A stretch of DNA of 64,000 bases from Bacteroidales bacterium. Lineage in GTDB: Bacteria; Bacteroidota; Bacteroidia; Bacteroidales; VadinHA17. The DNA lies in the NCBI GenBank assembly GCA_021371855.1, contig JAJFVL010000018.1, forward strand, positions 186,001 through 250,000, written 5' to 3'. Each line of letters opens with the position of its first letter. Positions within the stretch are counted from its first letter, which is position 1. Both the position numbers and the translations under genes were made by a program. Under the pieces are notes generated by a model. It was not told the origin of the DNA, ran no database searches, and saw nothing but the letters and a program-made list of their open reading frames with translations. This document shows positions 1 to 9,047 of the stretch, piece by piece.

Positions 1-1
1 T

Positions 2-196
2 ACCCTGGTAAGAAAACTTGAAATCCATCATACTGATTATGGCGATGTAACAGTCAAACGCTCATTTTACAAAGACAAAGAGGTCTCATGCAAACCCGAA
101 TATGACCAATGCAAACGTATAGCATCGGAAAAAGGGATACCGTTAAAAGAAGTATATAACAATATTATTGCCTTATTAGTTAATAGTAAGAAGTAA
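2..196 (+). CDS. larC: LarC C-terminal end (nickel insertion for the nickel-pincer nucleotide cofactor), 5' part outside window
   Basis: An open frame enters from the left edge and ends at TAA 194-196, giving about 64 residues. The tail has the pattern of the LarC C-terminal domain: a beta strand with EIHHTDYG, then KRS, a KPEYDQCKRIA helix and a GIPLKEVY motif. LarC is the CTP-dependent cyclometallase that inserts nickel into the pincer nucleotide used by lactate racemase (LarA) and related enzymes. The call rests on this short tail plus context, because larE and larB follow on the same strand. Whether larC is split by a frameshift, as in lactobacilli, cannot be judged here. A different protein with a similar tail is possible but unlikely given the neighbours. 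Confidence 0.72.
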   Translation, partial: TLVRKLEIHHTDYGDVTVKRSFYKDKEVSCKPEYDQCKRIASEKGIPLKEVYNNIIALLVNSKK

Positions 197-198
197 AA

Positions 199-358
199 GG
201 TGCAAAGGTGCAAAGGTGCAAAGGTGCAACGGTGCAAAGGTGCAACGGGCCAAATGTGCAAAGGTGCAACGGAAGAAAGGCGCAACGGCACAATGGCGCA
301 ATGGCGCAAAGGCACAACGGCGCAATGGCGCAAAGGCGAAAAGGTACAACGGCGGAAA
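199..358. repeat. Array of 20 eight-bp units, consensus GGYRYAAH
   Basis: Twenty consecutive 8-bp units (GGTGCAAA, GGTGCAAC, GGCGCAAT, GGCACAAC and similar) start two bases after the larC stop codon. Most variation is confined to positions 3-5 (TGC, CGC, CAC, TAC) and to the last base. A few units are more degenerate (GGGCCAAA, TGTGCAAA, GGAAGAAA, GGCGAAAA, GGCGGAAA). The first units are nearly all GGTGCAAA or GGTGCAAC and the later ones mostly GGCGCAAN. Because 8 is not a multiple of 3 and the unit carries few stops, long spurious reading frames cross it on both strands. The same unit forms the array at 30736. No function is known to me. Confidence 0.95.
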
Positions 359-406
359 GGGATGTGCGTAAACCGGAAGCCGTAAAATTATAAAGAACAG
401 ATAGAA

Positions 407-1204
407 ATGACAGATAGTAAACTGGTGAAACTTGACTCAATTCTAAAAGAACTGAGTTCTTTTGCTGTGGCGTTTTCAGGTGGTGTTGACAGCTCATTCC
501 TTCTGCACAGGGCTTATAAAGTCAGCAAATCAGGGATAATTGCGATTACTGTAAGAACGCCATATATTCCAACCCATGAAATAAATGAAGCCGTTGAGTT
601 TACTAAAACTTATGGTATAAGACACAAGATTCTGGATATCGATTTTCCGGAAGTGATCAGGACTAATCCTGTCGAAAGATGTTACCTGTGCAAAAAAACG
701 CTTTTCACTGAGGTTTTGACTTTTGCAAAAGAGAATAATTACAAGTATATCGTTGACGGAACAAACGCAGACGATATGGGTGATTTCAGACCAGGGATGA
801 GAGCTTTGAAGGAAATGGGCATAAGGAGTCCTCTTCTTGAATCAGACATCACTAAAAATGATATCAGGAAATTTTCAAAAGAAGAAAATCTTGATATCTG
901 GGATAAACCTGCAATGGCCTGTCTCCTCACAAGAATTCCATATGACACCCAGATTACGGATGGAGCTCTCAGGATGATTGAACAGGCTGAAAACTTCCTG
1001 TTTGAAAAAGGCTTCCCCGGGACAAGAGTCAGAATACATGGAGATATGGCAAGGATAGAATGTATCCCGGGATACTTTGAAAAGATTATTCACAGCCCTG
1101 ACAGAGAACAAATTATAACCAATCTTAAAAAAATAGGATTCAGATATGTATCTTTGGACCTTGAGGGGTACAGAACAGGAAGCTCAAATCCTGAAAAACA
1201 ATAA
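407..1204 (+). CDS. larE: LarE, ATP-dependent sacrificial sulfur transferase for nickel-pincer nucleotide synthesis
   Basis: LarE adenylates the carboxylates of pyridinium-3,5-biscarboxylate mononucleotide and replaces them by thiocarboxylates, giving up sulfur from a protein cysteine. The 265-residue product has the N-terminal PP-loop SGGVDSS (residues 24-30) of the adenine nucleotide alpha hydrolase fold, a CYLC pair (C92/C95), and PAMACLLTRIPY near 168-179. C172 in that last motif lies where the sacrificial cysteine of Lactobacillus LarE sits. Length is normal for the family. It lies between larC and larB on the same strand, separated from larC by the 8-bp array. Whether this version works sacrificially or carries an iron-sulfur cluster cannot be told from sequence alone. 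Confidence 0.93.
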   Translation: MTDSKLVKLDSILKELSSFAVAFSGGVDSSFLLHRAYKVSKSGIIAITVRTPYIPTHEINEAVEFTKTYGIRHKILDIDFPEVIRTNPVERCYLCKKTLFTEVLTFAKENNYKYIVDGTNADDMGDFRPGMRALKEMGIRSPLLESDITKNDIRKFSKEENLDIWDKPAMACLLTRIPYDTQITDGALRMIEQAENFLFEKGFPGTRVRIHGDMARIECIPGYFEKIIHSPDREQIITNLKKIGFRYVSLDLEGYRTGSSNPEKQ

Positions 1205-1211
1205 TTATAAA

Positions 1212-1256
1212 ACCCACATGATACATTAATCACAAATAAAAAAATATCATGCGGGT
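1212..1256 (+). other. Stem-loop between larE and larB
   Basis: The arms ACCCACATGATA (1212-1223) and TATCATGCGGGT (1245-1256) pair over 12 positions with one A-C mismatch around a 21-base A-rich loop. It fills much of the 84-base gap between larE and larB. There is no T-run after it, so it is not a standard intrinsic terminator; mRNA processing or partial attenuation between the two genes is possible. Confidence 0.4.
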
Positions 1257-1288
1257 TCCCTACGACCTTTGAAAATGAAAATATACAT

Positions 1289-2035
1289 ATGAATATAAAA
1301 GAAGTAGAGAAACTGCTGAAAGATGTCAAAGACGGGCAAACAAGTATAGATGATGCTCTCGAAGTACTCAGGAACTTTCCATATACCGACCTTGGTTTTG
1401 CAAGGATAGATAATCATCGCGAAATGCGTACAGGATATCCTGAAATTATTTATTGTGCAGGCAAATCAATCGGGCATGTAAAAGAAATCTTCAGGGTGAT
1501 GTCGGAGAAAGAGAATAATGTCTTCGGCACAAGGGCAACCCAGGAGATGTATGAAGCCGTCAGAAGCGTTGCACCTGAAGCTGTTTACTATCCCGAAGCC
1601 AGGATCATTTCAGTTCAGAAGAATAAACCCACAGTACCCGATAGCCTGATTGCCGTTATAACAGCCGGCACCTCTGATATACCGGTAGCAGAAGAAGCTG
1701 CAATAACAGCCGAACTTCTCGGGAATAATGTATTGAGAATATATGATGCCGGAGTAGCCGGAATCCACAGGCTCGTTGATAAACTTCCCGAAATAAGGAA
1801 GTGCAGGGTCGTTATTGTCATAGCAGGAATGGAAGGCGCCCTGGCCAGTGTAGTCGGCGGACTGGTTGACAAACCTGTAATTGCTGTGCCCACAAGTGTC
1901 GGCTATGGTGCCAATTTTGGAGGCGTCTCTGCCCTTCTTGCCATGCTTACCAGCTGTTCAACAGGTGTTACTGTAGTAAATATTGATAACGGATTCGGGG
2001 CGGGCTTCTCTGCAAGTATGATCAACAAATTGTAG
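1289..2035 (+). CDS. larB: LarB, NaAD carboxylase/hydrolase of nickel-pincer nucleotide synthesis
   Basis: LarB performs the first step of the pathway: it carboxylates the pyridinium ring of nicotinic acid adenine dinucleotide and hydrolyses it to the biscarboxylate mononucleotide that LarE thiolates. The 248-residue product has the family's N-terminal part with a YCAGKSIGHV strand, and a C-terminal PurE (AIR-carboxylase-like) domain with TAGTSDIPVAEEA, GMEGALASVVGGL and PTSVGYGANFGG, all strongly conserved in LarB. The LarB TAG overlaps the GTG start of the next gene, so the downstream WbqC-family gene is probably translationally coupled. larA itself is not in the window. Confidence 0.93.
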   Translation: MNIKEVEKLLKDVKDGQTSIDDALEVLRNFPYTDLGFARIDNHREMRTGYPEIIYCAGKSIGHVKEIFRVMSEKENNVFGTRATQEMYEAVRSVAPEAVYYPEARIISVQKNKPTVPDSLIAVITAGTSDIPVAEEAAITAELLGNNVLRIYDAGVAGIHRLVDKLPEIRKCRVVIVIAGMEGALASVVGGLVDKPVIAVPTSVGYGANFGGVSALLAMLTSCSTGVTVVNIDNGFGAGFSASMINKL

Positions 2036-2655
2036 TGTTTACTTGTGCAATGGCAGGAAAATTACTTGTTTCAACAGCATACTTACCACCGGTAGAATAC
2101 TTCTCACTCATCTCGAAAGCTGATGAAGTATTAGTCGAAAAAGAAGAAAATTACCTGAAACAGACTTACCGGAACAGATGCTATATCCTGTCGGCTCATG
2201 GTCCTCAACTTTTGTCGGTACCTGTTTATCTTGGAAGTATTCATAAGACCAGATTGAAGGATATCCGGATCGATTACTCCAAACGATGGCAGCAGGTTCA
2301 TCTGAGAGCTATTATTGCTTCTTATGGCCTCTCTCCTTATTTTGAATTTTATTATGAAAATATTGAAAAGATAATTTCTAAAAATCCCGAATTCCTTCTT
2401 GATCTCAATATGGAACTTACAGCATCGGTTCTGAAAATGCTTAAAATAGAAAAGACAATCTCATATACAACTGATTTTGAACATCCGGGTGATAGGGAAA
2501 ATGATTTCCGGTATAAGATCACACCAAAAAAAGAATCTTCCTATGTTGCAAAGGAATATATCCAGGTCTTTGACACCGGCAAGGGCTTTATTCCTGATTT
2601 AAGTATTCTTGACCTGATCTTCAATCTGGGCCCGGAAGCAGTTGACTATATTTAA
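2035..2655 (+). CDS. WbqC-like family protein
   Basis: A 206-residue protein of the WbqC family (named from O-antigen loci; biochemical role not settled). Typical features are the start LLVSTAYLPPVEYFSLI, a KRWQQVHLRAI stretch in the middle, YFEFYYENIEKI, and a C-terminal SILDLIFNLGPEA motif. The GTG at 2035 overlaps the larB stop (TAGTG). An ATG at 2050 would remove five residues and matches the usual family N-terminus equally well, so the start is uncertain. It appears to be the last gene of the lar transcript and ends 23 bases from the convergent RND gene. No functional link with nickel-pincer synthesis is established. Confidence 0.82.
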   Translation: MFTCAMAGKLLVSTAYLPPVEYFSLISKADEVLVEKEENYLKQTYRNRCYILSAHGPQLLSVPVYLGSIHKTRLKDIRIDYSKRWQQVHLRAIIASYGLSPYFEFYYENIEKIISKNPEFLLDLNMELTASVLKMLKIEKTISYTTDFEHPGDRENDFRYKITPKKESSYVAKEYIQVFDTGKGFIPDLSILDLIFNLGPEAVDYI

Positions 2656-2678
2656 AGATATAATAGGATAAAAGCAGC

Positions 2679-5600
2679 CTACAATTTATTTTCGCTTTTC
2701 CTGTAAATGTACCAGTATGCAAGAGGTATAAAGAAAAGACTTACTACAGTTCCTAACGACATGCCTCCTATTAATGCCAGAGCCATCGGACGCTGAAGCT
2801 CCGAACCTATGCCTGAACTGAAAAGCATCGGTGCAGTTGAGATAAACGATGCCATTGCCACCATGAGAATAGGTTTTAATCTCCGTGAACCACCCGTGTA
2901 GATCGCCTCCACAAGTCCCATACCTTCTCTGCGAAGATTATTTATGGTATCAACCTTAAGTATTGAGTCATTAATAATCACCCCCGACATCACTATCAGC
3001 CCAATCATTGTCATTATATTGATAGTTCCTCCCCAGAGCTTTACCAGCAGTAATGCCCCGGCTATATCGATGGGTATCTCCAGAAGCACGATCAATGGCT
3101 GAGTAAGCGATTCAAACTGTGCAGCCAGAATGAAGTACAGGAGCAGAAGTGCCACCACAAGAATAACAGCCAGTTCGCGAAACAGTTTCTGCCCGGTTAT
3201 TAAGGCGCCACTGAACTTAACATCAATATTCTTATCAGTTGCCAGCAAATCACGTAACTTCATAGTTAATACTTCTGGTTTATTAGTACTGACATTCATG
3301 CTGACAGGTACATATTCACTATGTAACCCTCCTTTAATTGTCTTGTAGTCATGAACACGCTGTACCCTGACCAGCTCACTGACAGGTATCGGCTGACTTA
3401 CTTTATTTACCACAAATCCTGAAGAGACAATATCGCTGATCTGTTTCTCTTTATCCGAAAGTACGATAGGAAGCAATTCATAAGATGCTCTCAGCTCGCC
3501 GATGTTGTTCTGATTCAATGATGTTTTCAAAGTGTTATAAACTGTCATGGGTTCAACATCGTACAGGAGCATCCTGTCGGGATCGAGCCGGAGGAGTATT
3601 TTATCTTCAAGCGGGGGTGGCGAGATGCCTGCATCGGGATAATATTTCTGAAGTTTACCGACTATATCCATCATCTGATCAACAAGAGGCACTTCTTTCT
3701 CCTTCATCAGACTCACTTCTACAATAAGAGGAGATTCCGAAGCAGAGAAGATCTTCTCGAAGATATTCTGCTGAGGTTCAATATTAATCAATGCTGCCGG
3801 GTAGTTTTTCCTGATAAATTCATAAGAGTTTTTCTCAATAACATCTTTCAGATTGTAGTCTTTTGCTTTTATATATACTCTGGCTTGTGTATACGACTGA
3901 TCATAATCACGGTTAAAGAGAAACTGCTGCTCGCCGATAAATGAGTTAGTCTGGAGAGCCAGATTACCACCGGAATAAAGCATTTCCCTGATCCTTTTAA
4001 GATTCTCATTTACATCAATATTCTCATTCCAGTCAACCGAAACTACAAGCTCATCCTGCTTTACAACCGGGAATTTTGTTTTTTCCATGGTAAGGAAGAG
4101 CCAAACCATTATTAATATAATCCCAAAAAATGAAGCAATAACTGTTTTCCGGTACCTGAAAAAGAAATCCATTCCTCCTTCATAGCTCTGTTCCAGTCCT
4201 TTAAGACTTATTTGCTTTACGAATTTTGTCAAAACACCTTCCCTTCCGTTTCTATAAAGAAGATAATAAATAGTCGGCAGAAGTGTTATCCCAACCAATA
4301 GCGACACTCCCTGCCCAATTACAATGGCAATAGCCTGATCGTAAAAGAGCGCTCCTGAAATGCCGCTCAGAAATATCAAAGGAATAAACACGGCACAGGT
4401 TGTAAAGACGGAGGAAATGAGTGGTGCTATCACCTCATTGGTACCTTTAACGCAGGCATCGACCAGCGAAAGGCCCCTGTCAATCCATTGGGTTATATTC
4501 TCAATAACCACAATCGAGTTGTCGATCATCATCCCTATGCCCAGAATAAGACCGGCAAGCGAAATTATATTTATTGACAGGCCAACAATATAAAAGAACA
4601 AGAGACTGATAACCAATGTTGCAGGGATGCTGAAGCCAATTATCATAGGCGATTTGGCGTCTTTCAGGAAGAAGAACATAAGGAAGAAAGCTAAAATTCC
4701 TCCGGCCAGGAGACTCTGCTTAAGGTTTGAGATTGAATAATCGAGCAGTTTTGTCTGATCCTGCGATATCTCAAAATCCATCTGCGGGTAATCTTTCCTG
4801 AAGATTTCTATAATCTCCTTCATCTTTGTTTCGAGTGAAGCCATCTTAGCTGTCGATTCTTTTATGATTGCAAGGGAGATGGCCCTGTTACCGTCAGAAT
4901 AATACAAACCACGGGGTCTTTCCTGCCTGATACCTACTTCAGCAAAATCTTTAAGCTGCAGGAGCCGGTCTCCTGATTTGATATAGATATCCTTTACGTC
5001 ATTAAGCTCTTTAAGATAGGAGCTAAACTCAAGGTTGTAAAGGTATTTCCCATCCTTAACCAGAATACTGCCAATATTTATATTATTTAGATTGACCGCC
5101 TTCGTTATATCATCTTCTGTTATACCCAGACTAACCATCTTTTTCTTGTCGGGACTGACATAAATCTCCCGCTTTATTTGTCCTGTAATATCAGCCATGG
5201 CAACTTCTGGAAGCTGCTCGATCCTCTTTTTAATAACGGTTTCAGCAAACTCGCTTAGCTCAATAAATTTCTCATCACCAGCCTGTTTATCGGCAAGTGA
5301 AATATTAAGCAAGAAGACCGGAATATCCGTAGCACTCGCTTTGATGATCCTCGGACGTTCAAGATCGCGGGGTAAGTTATTCATTGCACCGTCAACCTTT
5401 TCATTTACCTCCATGAAAGCAAGGTTGATATCGGTGCCATATTTGAATGACAATCTTATCAGGGCACTGCCATTACGGGATTCTGATTCGATATCATCAA
5501 GGCCCGGTACCTGCAAAAGATTCCGGCGTAAAACACTTACCACGGTGTTCTCAAGTTCTCTTGCGCTTACATCGGGACGAGACACTGCCACGGAAATCTC

Positions 5601-5723
5601 GGGGATGTCTATATCGGGCATAAGAGAAACCGGCAACCTTCCGGAGGCGACTATCCCGAGCATGATCAGGGCAAGGAAGGTCATGATTACTGCAACGGGG
5701 CGGGTTATAAGAAATTTTACCAT
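2679..5723 (-). CDS. RND-family efflux permease (AcrB/HAE-like), catalytic-type subunit
   Basis: A 1014-residue inner-membrane RND transporter with the usual plan: TM1 at about 10-27, a large periplasmic loop, a TM2-6 bundle at about 335-490, a second loop, and TM7-12 at the C-terminus. The TM4 motif reads GMMIDNSIVVIENI, so the first proton-relay aspartate (AcrB D407) is kept as D401 while the second (D408) is N402, a common variant. The AcrB K940 position is also Asn (GVIINDSIL). It is the last gene of an adaptor-permease-permease operon and starts 51 bases after the upstream permease stops. No TolC-like outer-membrane factor is encoded nearby. The substrate cannot be inferred. Confidence 0.92.
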   Translation of the reverse strand: MVKFLITRPVAVIMTFLALIMLGIVASGRLPVSLMPDIDIPEISVAVSRPDVSARELENTVVSVLRRNLLQVPGLDDIESESRNGSALIRLSFKYGTDINLAFMEVNEKVDGAMNNLPRDLERPRIIKASATDIPVFLLNISLADKQAGDEKFIELSEFAETVIKKRIEQLPEVAMADITGQIKREIYVSPDKKKMVSLGITEDDITKAVNLNNINIGSILVKDGKYLYNLEFSSYLKELNDVKDIYIKSGDRLLQLKDFAEVGIRQERPRGLYYSDGNRAISLAIIKESTAKMASLETKMKEIIEIFRKDYPQMDFEISQDQTKLLDYSISNLKQSLLAGGILAFFLMFFFLKDAKSPMIIGFSIPATLVISLLFFYIVGLSINIISLAGLILGIGMMIDNSIVVIENITQWIDRGLSLVDACVKGTNEVIAPLISSVFTTCAVFIPLIFLSGISGALFYDQAIAIVIGQGVSLLVGITLLPTIYYLLYRNGREGVLTKFVKQISLKGLEQSYEGGMDFFFRYRKTVIASFFGIILIMVWLFLTMEKTKFPVVKQDELVVSVDWNENIDVNENLKRIREMLYSGGNLALQTNSFIGEQQFLFNRDYDQSYTQARVYIKAKDYNLKDVIEKNSYEFIRKNYPAALINIEPQQNIFEKIFSASESPLIVEVSLMKEKEVPLVDQMMDIVGKLQKYYPDAGISPPPLEDKILLRLDPDRMLLYDVEPMTVYNTLKTSLNQNNIGELRASYELLPIVLSDKEKQISDIVSSGFVVNKVSQPIPVSELVRVQRVHDYKTIKGGLHSEYVPVSMNVSTNKPEVLTMKLRDLLATDKNIDVKFSGALITGQKLFRELAVILVVALLLLYFILAAQFESLTQPLIVLLEIPIDIAGALLLVKLWGGTINIMTMIGLIVMSGVIINDSILKVDTINNLRREGMGLVEAIYTGGSRRLKPILMVAMASFISTAPMLFSSGIGSELQRPMALALIGGMSLGTVVSLFFIPLAYWYIYRKSENKL

Positions 5724-5763
5724 ATTTTGACTCTAATAAATATCATTCAACAACTTTAGTAAA

Positions 5764-5831
5764 AGGCACAGGGCTCAGAGTCTGTTCTTCTTACCCTGTG
5801 CCCTATGCTCTGTGCTCTGTGCCCTTTGTCT
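5764..5831. repeat. Seven-bp CACAG-type repeat forming the 3' end of an RND gene
   Basis: Tandem, partly degenerate units of the type GGCACAG/AGCACAG (read on the minus strand) run across the last codons and stop of the upstream permease gene and into the short gap after it. They encode the tail MMRQRAQSTEHRAQ. A longer version of the same repeat is at 12325-12401. Confidence 0.75.
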
Positions 5832-8800
5832 CATCATAATCGGCTGATAAACAAATAATCCTATAAAACTGAATACCAGTCCCCCTATGGTTCCTGCGGC
5901 AAGAGCAAACCAGAACCTTTCATCTTTTCCTGAAAGAAGAAACGGAATGAGCCCGACTATTGTCGATATCTTTGTAAGGAAGATCGGTATTATCTTGCCA
6001 TTAAATGCTTTGACATATGCGACTCTCTCGGAAAGAGCCGGCTTACGCCTTCGTATACTGTTAAAGTCATTTAAAATATACAGAGTTGCATTAACAACAA
6101 TACCACACAGCAATATAAGCGCCGCAAAGACCCCTTCGTCGGGCGTTATCTTAAAAAGATGAAATGTGAGGAACACACCGATGAAAGAGAATGGTATAAG
6201 ACTTATAACAACAAAGGGTTGTTTGAATGATTCCAGCAAAATTGAGCAGATGAAGTAAATTATAAGAATCACAAGGAAAAGAAGCCAGTAGTTTGTCTTT
6301 TTCTGGTCCCATGAGAAACTGTAAGATCCGTTTTGGGCCGTATAACCAAGAGGCAGCATTGCAGCGGTTTCATCTATGTTCCGATCGAGAATTATCTTTC
6401 CAAGTTCATAATTACCGATAAAATCATAACCGACAGTAATCACATATTGCTGATCCTCACGACTTATGGTATTGTCAGTTACCTCACGGGTTACTGTTGA
6501 GAAATCTTTCATCTTAACAGAAAGACCCGAATGTGTTTTCAGAGGTGCATTGGTGAAACTCCAGTAGTCGTACTGGTCCGATTGCAGTGATTTAACAGAA
6601 ACAGGAGCCAAAAAACCATTTATATATGCTGTCTGAAACGGGGTTGACCCTTTCGAAAACTTTCGGGCCTCGCTATATGCAAGATCGACATCTGAGTTGC
6701 TTTCGGTGAGGTAATACTTATCCATCTCCAGACGGTTCCTGTAGGATTTTTTGTTGGCTCTGCCAAACATATATCCGCTTGCGGTACCACCCAGAAGAAA
6801 AACCTCTTTAATCCTGCCCTTGCCACTTTTAATAAGTCTTTCTTTCAACGAATTGGCGTAACCATAAAGCTCATCATAGTTGTAACCCTTCATCGCGACT
6901 GAATAGGTTGTCCTGATGTAGTCGCTGTAAACCTGGTTGCTGAATGCTTTTCCCACACCATAAACAGATGCATGATAGCTGCCGATACCGTTCATATAAT
7001 CTTCGATCTTTACTTTTAAAATAAACGGGAATATCGAAAAATCATATTCAGGCTTGAAGGTTATGCTGATTGTGGCATCTTCGGAACCGTAGATACTGGT
7101 TGTAAACATGTCAATTTCGTTATATGCAGCCAGCATATTTTCCAGAAGGATGCAAGTCGTATTAAGATCGTCAATGGTAAGTCCTTCCTCGCTGAGTCCG
7201 ATGTTGACAGTCAGTTTAGTCCTTTGCACCTCGTCCGAACTGCCATAATAATAGAATCTGCTGTTTTTGACCTTATCGCTGAAAAGCCTGAAGGTACCGC
7301 CAAGAACCTTGTTCACGACAGGTTTTATGTCCTGAACATAACTTTTATTGCCTAATGTCTTATTAAATATTCTCTCGAACCTGGTAAGCTCCGAATCCTT
7401 CGTATCATATCTGCGGTTTTTCGGAAGTGAATCAGGCAGGAAAAAGACCGGAAGACCAAAAATCAGAAGCGCCATGATAATAAAGGCAACCCTGTAACGG
7501 ATTATGAAATTGATACATTTGAGATAGGCTTTGGAGAATTTCACTGTCCTTCTTTTCTTTCGGATAACAAGAGCGTTGAATTTGGGCGTGAGTTTTATTT
7601 TCTCAAGAAGTGAAGGGATAAAGAACAGAGCAACAGCCAGGGAAACGGAAAGATTTATAATCACAACAGCAGCAAAATCAGACAGGGTTACTTTCGAAGC
7701 TTCATCGAGGAAGAATATTACAGCAAGAGCACCAATAGTGGTAAGTGTGGCAGCCAGTAATGAAATACCTACCTTTCTGTTCTTCTGGTACCTGATGTGG
7801 TCGGTCATCACAATAGTATTGTTGATAATGATCCCAAAAGAGACTGTGATACCGGCCAGGGAATAGAGATGCATCTCAAGTTTAAAAAGATAATAAAAGA
7901 TGAAGGCAATAAGGACATTGGCTATCAGACTGATCGCAATGATAAGAAGATATTTGAACTCACGGCTGATAAGCAGGACAAAAAGCAGAAGAAGTACAAC
8001 AGAAAGTATAGCCCGGTAAATATTTTTCGAAATCTCTTCTTTAATGAAGATAGTGTTATCAACTGAAGTCCTTATGCTGTACCCTGGTGGGATCTCTTTT
8101 TTTATCTTTTCAATCTCTTTCTTTACAGCATCTGCAACTTTAATATTATTGACATTTTTCGCAGCACTAACTGTGAGGTTGACAGTATTAAGACCGTTTA
8201 TCCGGTAATAGCTCTGCGGTTGTTGTTCCTTAAGCTTTATTTTTGCCACATCGGTAAGATGAATGATCCGGCACGATGATTTGGCAACCGGTATATAATC
8301 CCATCTGAATGTCTCTTTGCTATTACCCGTCAGGGTCAGGTACGTTCGTTTTGCCAGACCCCCTGCCATGATTTCCGTGGCGCCTCCTATTTCCTTTTCA
8401 AGCAGCCAATTATTGATTGAACTGCTTATAGTTGAGGCGCTTACCCCGATAGCAGCAAGTTTTTCCTGATCATAGATGATCTCCCACTCCTGTGGTGTGG
8501 CGCCATAGATATTTACACTATACACCCCCTCCACAACCGAAATCCCGGGTTTTATCATTTCTTCGGCCAGAGTATAAATATATGATGTGCTTGCATTGCC
8601 GTTAATCTGGAAACTGAGGATTGTTGAACCCGACTGGTTCGATGGCATATTCATGCTTATCTCAGGATATGAAACCCTTTCGGGAAGCCTTTTACGCGAT
8701 TCTCTCAGGAGCGATGCAACTTCGAACCGTTTGGCTCTAAGGTCTATATCTTTATCAAACTCTACTGTTATCCTGCCGCTTTCGTTGTATGTTGAAGAAG

Positions 8801-9047
8801 AGATTTTTTTTACACCTGTAACTGTCGAAAGCACCCCTTCAAGAACAGTCGTAACTTCCTGTTCCACTACGCGCACAGGTGTTTCCGGCCAGCTCCAGCT
8901 TATTGTGAGCGATGGCAGGTATCTTGTAGGATTGAGCTGAAGCGACAGTAAAGGAATAACTGCCGCGCCTACTATGATCATCATCACAAAAAGGATGTTG
9001 ATCGTAAAGGTGGAAAAGAATGATCTGTGTGAAGGATCCTCTTTCAT
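5775..9047 (-). CDS. Divergent RND-family permease, apparently lacking proton-relay aspartates
   Basis: A 1090-residue RND protein with the same 12-TM, two-loop plan as its downstream neighbour but strongly divergent from it. At the TM4 position where AcrB has two aspartates and CusA has one, the sequence reads GIIINNTIVMTDHI, so both are asparagine (N409 and N410). The TM10 region reads GIVVNATLYILNDF. This suggests the subunit cannot carry protons itself and works as the passive partner of a hetero-oligomer with the 1014-residue permease, by analogy with MdtB-MdtC; that is inference. Its ATG overlaps the stop of the adaptor gene (ATGA). The final residues come from a CACAG repeat, so the natural C-terminus may have been extended or replaced. 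Confidence 0.88.
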   Translation of the reverse strand: MKEDPSHRSFFSTFTINILFVMMIIVGAAVIPLLSLQLNPTRYLPSLTISWSWPETPVRVVEQEVTTVLEGVLSTVTGVKKISSSTYNESGRITVEFDKDIDLRAKRFEVASLLRESRKRLPERVSYPEISMNMPSNQSGSTILSFQINGNASTSYIYTLAEEMIKPGISVVEGVYSVNIYGATPQEWEIIYDQEKLAAIGVSASTISSSINNWLLEKEIGGATEIMAGGLAKRTYLTLTGNSKETFRWDYIPVAKSSCRIIHLTDVAKIKLKEQQPQSYYRINGLNTVNLTVSAAKNVNNIKVADAVKKEIEKIKKEIPPGYSIRTSVDNTIFIKEEISKNIYRAILSVVLLLLFVLLISREFKYLLIIAISLIANVLIAFIFYYLFKLEMHLYSLAGITVSFGIIINNTIVMTDHIRYQKNRKVGISLLAATLTTIGALAVIFFLDEASKVTLSDFAAVVIINLSVSLAVALFFIPSLLEKIKLTPKFNALVIRKKRRTVKFSKAYLKCINFIIRYRVAFIIMALLIFGLPVFFLPDSLPKNRRYDTKDSELTRFERIFNKTLGNKSYVQDIKPVVNKVLGGTFRLFSDKVKNSRFYYYGSSDEVQRTKLTVNIGLSEEGLTIDDLNTTCILLENMLAAYNEIDMFTTSIYGSEDATISITFKPEYDFSIFPFILKVKIEDYMNGIGSYHASVYGVGKAFSNQVYSDYIRTTYSVAMKGYNYDELYGYANSLKERLIKSGKGRIKEVFLLGGTASGYMFGRANKKSYRNRLEMDKYYLTESNSDVDLAYSEARKFSKGSTPFQTAYINGFLAPVSVKSLQSDQYDYWSFTNAPLKTHSGLSVKMKDFSTVTREVTDNTISREDQQYVITVGYDFIGNYELGKIILDRNIDETAAMLPLGYTAQNGSYSFSWDQKKTNYWLLFLVILIIYFICSILLESFKQPFVVISLIPFSFIGVFLTFHLFKITPDEGVFAALILLCGIVVNATLYILNDFNSIRRRKPALSERVAYVKAFNGKIIPIFLTKISTIVGLIPFLLSGKDERFWFALAAGTIGGLVFSFIGLFVYQPIMMRQRAQSTEHRAQGKKNRL

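Noticed and set aside
199..358. CRISPR-like array
   Set aside because: The units are 8 bp without spacers and no cas genes are present.
67..497. Open frames on both strands over the 8-bp array (MRHCAVVPLRHCAIVPL and MQRCKGAKVQRC types)
   Set aside because: They are produced by the stop-poor 8-bp repeat, exist in several frames at once, and overlap larC and larE.
5197..5730. Plus-strand 177-residue frame opposite the RND permease
   Set aside because: Antisense shadow of a well-supported gene with no domain of its own.
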